In this document: in pieces, positions 8,029 to 9,776 of the stretch
Layout: the number at the start of each line of letters is the position of its first letter
Position numbering within the stretch: the stretch's first letter is position 1
Assembly (NCBI GenBank): GCA_965372385.1
Contig: CBDVCD010000121.1
Coordinates: forward strand, 1-9,776
Reading direction: 5' to 3'
DNA length: 9,776 bases
Source: JASJBU01 sp965372385
Lineage (GTDB): Bacteria; Pseudomonadota; Gammaproteobacteria; Chromatiales; Chromatiaceae
Program-made: the position numbers and the translations under genes
Notes under the pieces: model-generated
Seen by the model: only the letters and a program-made list of their open reading frames with translations
Told to the model about the DNA's origin: nothing
The model's database searches: none

Positions 8029-8199
8029 ACACCGTGAAGGGTGCGCTTGTGGGGGTGCAGGGCAAGGCACAACGACGCGGAATAGTTGTTCTATTGCAAG
8101 GAGTTGTAACGTGCCCCACAGGGATGTGGGGAATGCCGGTTCCGTCAGGAACATGAACCGGCCAGCCATACACCCCCACAAGCGTGCCATTCGCGGTGT
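8029..8199. repeat. Inner long inverted repeat with 29-base arms
   Basis: Positions 8029-8057 and the reverse complement of 8171-8199 are both 29 bases and match at 25 positions, including a 14-base perfect block (8044-8057 with 8171-8184). Three of the four mismatches would be G-U pairs in plus-strand RNA and C-A in minus-strand RNA. The arms enclose about 113 bases rich in smaller hairpins, giving a closed multi-branched fold. It could be a MITE-like mobile element or a structured RNA segment in the leader of ccmC. I recognise no named repeat or Rfam family. Confidence 0.8.
8066..8162. other. Cluster of small hairpins inside the inner inverted repeat
   Basis: Three perfect short stems are visible. 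AATAG/CTATT (8081-8085 and 8091-8095) has a 5-base loop and lies inside a larger GGCAC/GTGCC pairing (8066-8070 and 8111-8115). CCCCACA/TGTGGGG (8114-8120 and 8125-8131) has a 4-base loop and competes at its edge with that larger pairing. GCCGGTTC/GAACCGGC (8135-8142 and 8155-8162) has an alternative inner GTTCC/GGAAC form. Together with the 29-base closing stem they give a cloverleaf-like shape. Confidence 0.65.
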
Positions 8200-8231
8200 A
8201 GCGTTGCTCACCCATCATATAATGAATACCT

Positions 8232-8259
8232 TTAATACTGATAAAGCTCATGTTTTCAA
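8232..8259 (-). promoter_or_regulatory. Possible internal promoter ahead of ccmC
   Basis: The minus strand has TTGAAA (8259-8254), a 16-base spacer and TATTAA (8237-8232). The -35 matches at five of six positions and the -10 at four. They lie in an AT-rich stretch (8200-8281, about 38% GC) between the two inverted-repeat stems. Transcription would begin near 8225, giving a leader of about 215 bases that contains the inner repeat but lacks the 5' arm of the outer one. Confidence 0.3.
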
Positions 8260-8308
8260 TGCGATTAGCACAGTGGATAGCGATCAACTGAGAATTCCAG
8301 GATCATAC

Positions 8309-8992
8309 TTAACTCAGACTGATTCTCAGGGAAGCGGCAGTGGCGGATGGGGCCAATACCAGGAAACCCACCAGCATGGCGGACAGAATGGAGATTTGGG
8401 CCGTGGTGGGAATGCCGACGATGGCGGCATTCACCGCATCGGTGGCAAAGATCAGTACCGGCACGAACAGGGGCAGTACCAGCAGCGAAAGAATAACCCC
8501 GCCACGCCGCAGGCCGACGGTCAGGGCAACGCCCACCGAGCCGATCAGACTCAACACCGGGGTGCCGAGTACCAGGGTCAGCATCAGGGTGGGGATAGCC
8601 TGAGTGGGGATGTTCAGCATCATGGCCAGCAATGGGGCGGCGATAAACAGGGGCAGGCCGGTCACCATCCAGTGGGCCAGGACCTTGGCCAGTACCAGAA
8701 TGGAGACCGGATGGGCGCTCAGCATGAACTGCTCCAATGAGCCGTCCTCATAATCCGAGCGAAACATCGCGTCCAGTGAGAGCAGGGCGGCGAGCAGGGC
8801 GGCAACCCACACCACACCGGGTCCCACCGCCTGGATCAGTTTGGGATCGTTGCCTATGCCGAGGGGAAACATCGCGGTCACCAACACAAAAAACAGCAGC
8901 GGATTGACCATCTCGGCACGCCGCCGGTAGGCCAGGGTCAGGTCCCGCTTGAGCAACAGAGTGAAGGCGCTGGTAAGTGAGAGAGTGCTCAT
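8309..8992 (-). CDS. ccmB: Heme exporter membrane subunit CcmB
   Basis: This 227-aa integral membrane protein is the permease subunit of the CcmAB ABC transporter. With CcmA it uses ATP to release heme-loaded CcmE from CcmC; it is not thought to pump heme itself. About six hydrophobic helices are visible. The family motif FRSDYEDGSLEQ lies at 77-88, followed by SAHPVSILVLAKVLAHW. The length is close to the usual 220 aa. The start overlaps the ccmA stop as ATGA with no convincing SD, so it is probably coupled to ccmA. The TAA stop directly abuts the right arm of the outer inverted repeat, and the last codons include a further 8-bp match (8322-8329 with 8289-8296). Confidence 0.96.
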   Translation of the reverse strand: MSTLSLTSAFTLLLKRDLTLAYRRRAEMVNPLLFFVLVTAMFPLGIGNDPKLIQAVGPGVVWVAALLAALLSLDAMFRSDYEDGSLEQFMLSAHPVSILVLAKVLAHWMVTGLPLFIAAPLLAMMLNIPTQAIPTLMLTLVLGTPVLSLIGSVGVALTVGLRRGGVILSLLVLPLFVPVLIFATDAVNAAIVGIPTTAQISILSAMLVGFLVLAPSATAASLRISLS

Positions 8993-9645
8993 CTTTCTGA
9001 CAGGTTGATCCTTATTAACTTGACACCCTCTCTGAAACCGACCCGGTGGTGGGTCGTCATGGCCGCCATGCCGCCCTGTTCCAGATGGGCCTCGAACAGG
9101 CGTTCCATATGTTCAATGGCAGTACGATCCAACGAGGTGAAGGGTTCGTCGAGGATCCAGAGTTTGGCATCCGTTACCAGCAGGCGGGCGATGGCCAGGC
9201 GTCGTTGTTGGCCAGCAGACATGTTGCGCGTCGGGACATCCTCAAAACCATAGAGGCCTACCTGATCAAGTGCTTGTTCCAGGGTGATGCCTTCCTTTGC
9301 CTTACCCAATCCCTGGGCGATACGCAGATTTTCCATGGGGGTAAGATCATGTTTGTGGCCATCCTTATGTCCCAGGTAGGCGATATGTTCGCGAAATTCA
9401 GGACCGAGTTTGAAGATATCCCCACCATTCCAGAACAGGTTCCCCGATTCGGGCAATCGAATGCCACACAGAATCCTCAACAGAGAGGTCTTACCACTAC
9501 CATTACGCCCTTCCAGGACCAGGGCTTCACCTGGATTGATCCTGAAGCTGAGGTCATCAAACAGCACCCGGTCGTCACGGATGCACTCTAAACCCTTTGC
9601 CTCGAACTGCGCTGGTGAAGTGGAATGGGATTGATGTGATGTCAC
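8989..9645 (-). CDS. ccmA: Heme exporter ATP-binding subunit CcmA
   Basis: This 218-aa cytoplasmic ABC ATPase forms the CcmAB complex that drives release of holo-CcmE from CcmC. The Walker A motif GRNGSGKT is at 46-53, the ABC signature MSAGQQRR at 142-149, Walker B LWILDEPF at 162-169, and the H-loop histidines in TTHH at 197-200. The GTG at 9645 is the best start: an in-frame TGA lies upstream at 9702-9700, no ATG falls before the conserved domain, and the resulting length is normal. No SD is visible before it, and the first 12 or so residues (TSHQSHSTSPAQ) are poorly conserved in type, so the start is the least certain part. It is the first gene of the operon. Confidence 0.95.
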   Translation of the reverse strand: MTSHQSHSTSPAQFEAKGLECIRDDRVLFDDLSFRINPGEALVLEGRNGSGKTSLLRILCGIRLPESGNLFWNGGDIFKLGPEFREHIAYLGHKDGHKHDLTPMENLRIAQGLGKAKEGITLEQALDQVGLYGFEDVPTRNMSAGQQRRLAIARLLVTDAKLWILDEPFTSLDRTAIEHMERLFEAHLEQGGMAAMTTHHRVGFREGVKLIRINLSER

Positions 9646-9721
9646 GTCGTTGAATGCTGGGAGGGTAGAGTAGTCATCTGGAAAAATGTTGCAACTACTT
9701 CACCGAACTAAGGTTTGTAAT

Positions 9722-9749
9722 ATTGTAACTATTCAGCTCCCTATGTCAT
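9722..9749 (-). promoter_or_regulatory. Probable sigma70 promoter of the ccm operon
   Basis: On the minus strand ATGACA (9749-9744) and TACAAT (9727-9722) are separated by 16 bases. Each matches the consensus at five of six positions. Transcription would begin near 9715, about 70 bases before the ccmA GTG. No recognisable FNR, ArcA or other operator is evident, but the region upstream of 9776 is not in the window. Confidence 0.5.
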
Positions 9750-9776
9750 TCCCATGTCTTCACACGGAAAATGCGT

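Larger units (their letters stand above)
8001..8308 (-). repeat. Outer inverted repeat spanning the ccmB-ccmC gap
   Basis: The left arm 8001-8030 and right arm 8282-8308 are inverted copies. Reading both in the left orientation, they share GTATGAT, then CCT, GAAT and CTCAGTTGA, matching at 24 of 27 positions once three extra bases in the left arm are allowed. In minus-strand RNA (the ccm sense) two of the three mismatches become G-U pairs and one is U-U, so nearly the whole arm can pair. The right arm starts immediately after the ccmB stop codon. The left arm covers the ccmC SD, ATG and next two codons. Either it is the terminal repeat of an inserted element of about 308 bases, or it is a translation-controlling stem. 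Confidence 0.8.

Noticed and set aside
8011..8211. Extension of ccmC to an upstream start at 8211, giving 315 aa
   Set aside because: The added 67 residues translate the inverted-repeat element, have no family counterpart and would precede the conserved N-terminus. The ATG at 8010 has a ribosome site and gives the normal length.
8021..8287. An 88-aa minus-strand open frame in the ccmB-ccmC gap
   Set aside because: Its codons follow the arms and hairpins of the palindromic element, it has no recognisable domain, and no good ribosome site was seen. It is most likely a chance frame.
8001..8308. A CRISPR array or integron attC site in the gap
   Set aside because: There are no regularly spaced direct repeats, and neither an integrase gene nor convincing paired core sites are present. 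The structure consists of inverted repeats only.

Overview
The window holds a complete cytochrome c maturation (System I, Ccm) operon, ccmABCDEFGHI, on the minus strand (about 9645 down to 2332). It is followed by a separately promoted minus-strand gene for an EF-G-like GTPase (2146 to 110). Gene order, separate ccmH and ccmI, strong Shine-Dalgarno (SD) sequences and protein similarity suggest a Gammaproteobacterium. A chromatialean or sulfur-oxidiser-type lineage is plausible, but that is only an impression. No real gene is supported on the plus strand; the long plus-strand open frames are antisense to clear genes.

Layout in the direction of transcription, right to left: a probable sigma70 promoter (9722-9749); ccmA (9645-8989); ccmB (8992-8309); an unusual 298-base gap (8308-8011); ccmC (8010-7264); ccmD (7267-7100, 55 aa); ccmE (7103-6636); ccmF (6639-4639); ccmG (4639-4100); ccmH (4100-3612); ccmI (3615-2332); a 12-bp perfect hairpin (2309-2279); a weak promoter region (2210-2169); and the EF-G-like gene (2146-110). 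Every other ccm junction overlaps by 1 or 4 bases (ATGA, TAATG or TGATG), as expected for translational coupling. The ccmB-ccmC gap is the only break.

The proteins form one pathway. CcmAB is an ABC transporter that releases holo-CcmE from CcmC. CcmC and CcmD load heme onto His124 of CcmE in the periplasm. CcmG and CcmH handle the apocytochrome CXXCH thiols, and CcmI presents the apocytochrome. CcmF, with CcmH and CcmI, ligates the heme.

The most notable structure is in the ccmB-ccmC gap. It has two nested inverted repeats. The outer arms (8001-8030 and 8282-8308) cover the ccmC SD and start codon. The inner arms (8029-8057 and 8171-8199) are 29 bases each and enclose several smaller hairpins. 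On the 5' side of the transcript an AT-rich stretch (8281-8200) separates the two stems and carries a possible internal promoter. This is either a mobile, MITE-like insertion or a cis-acting RNA controlling ccmC translation; the sequence alone does not decide.
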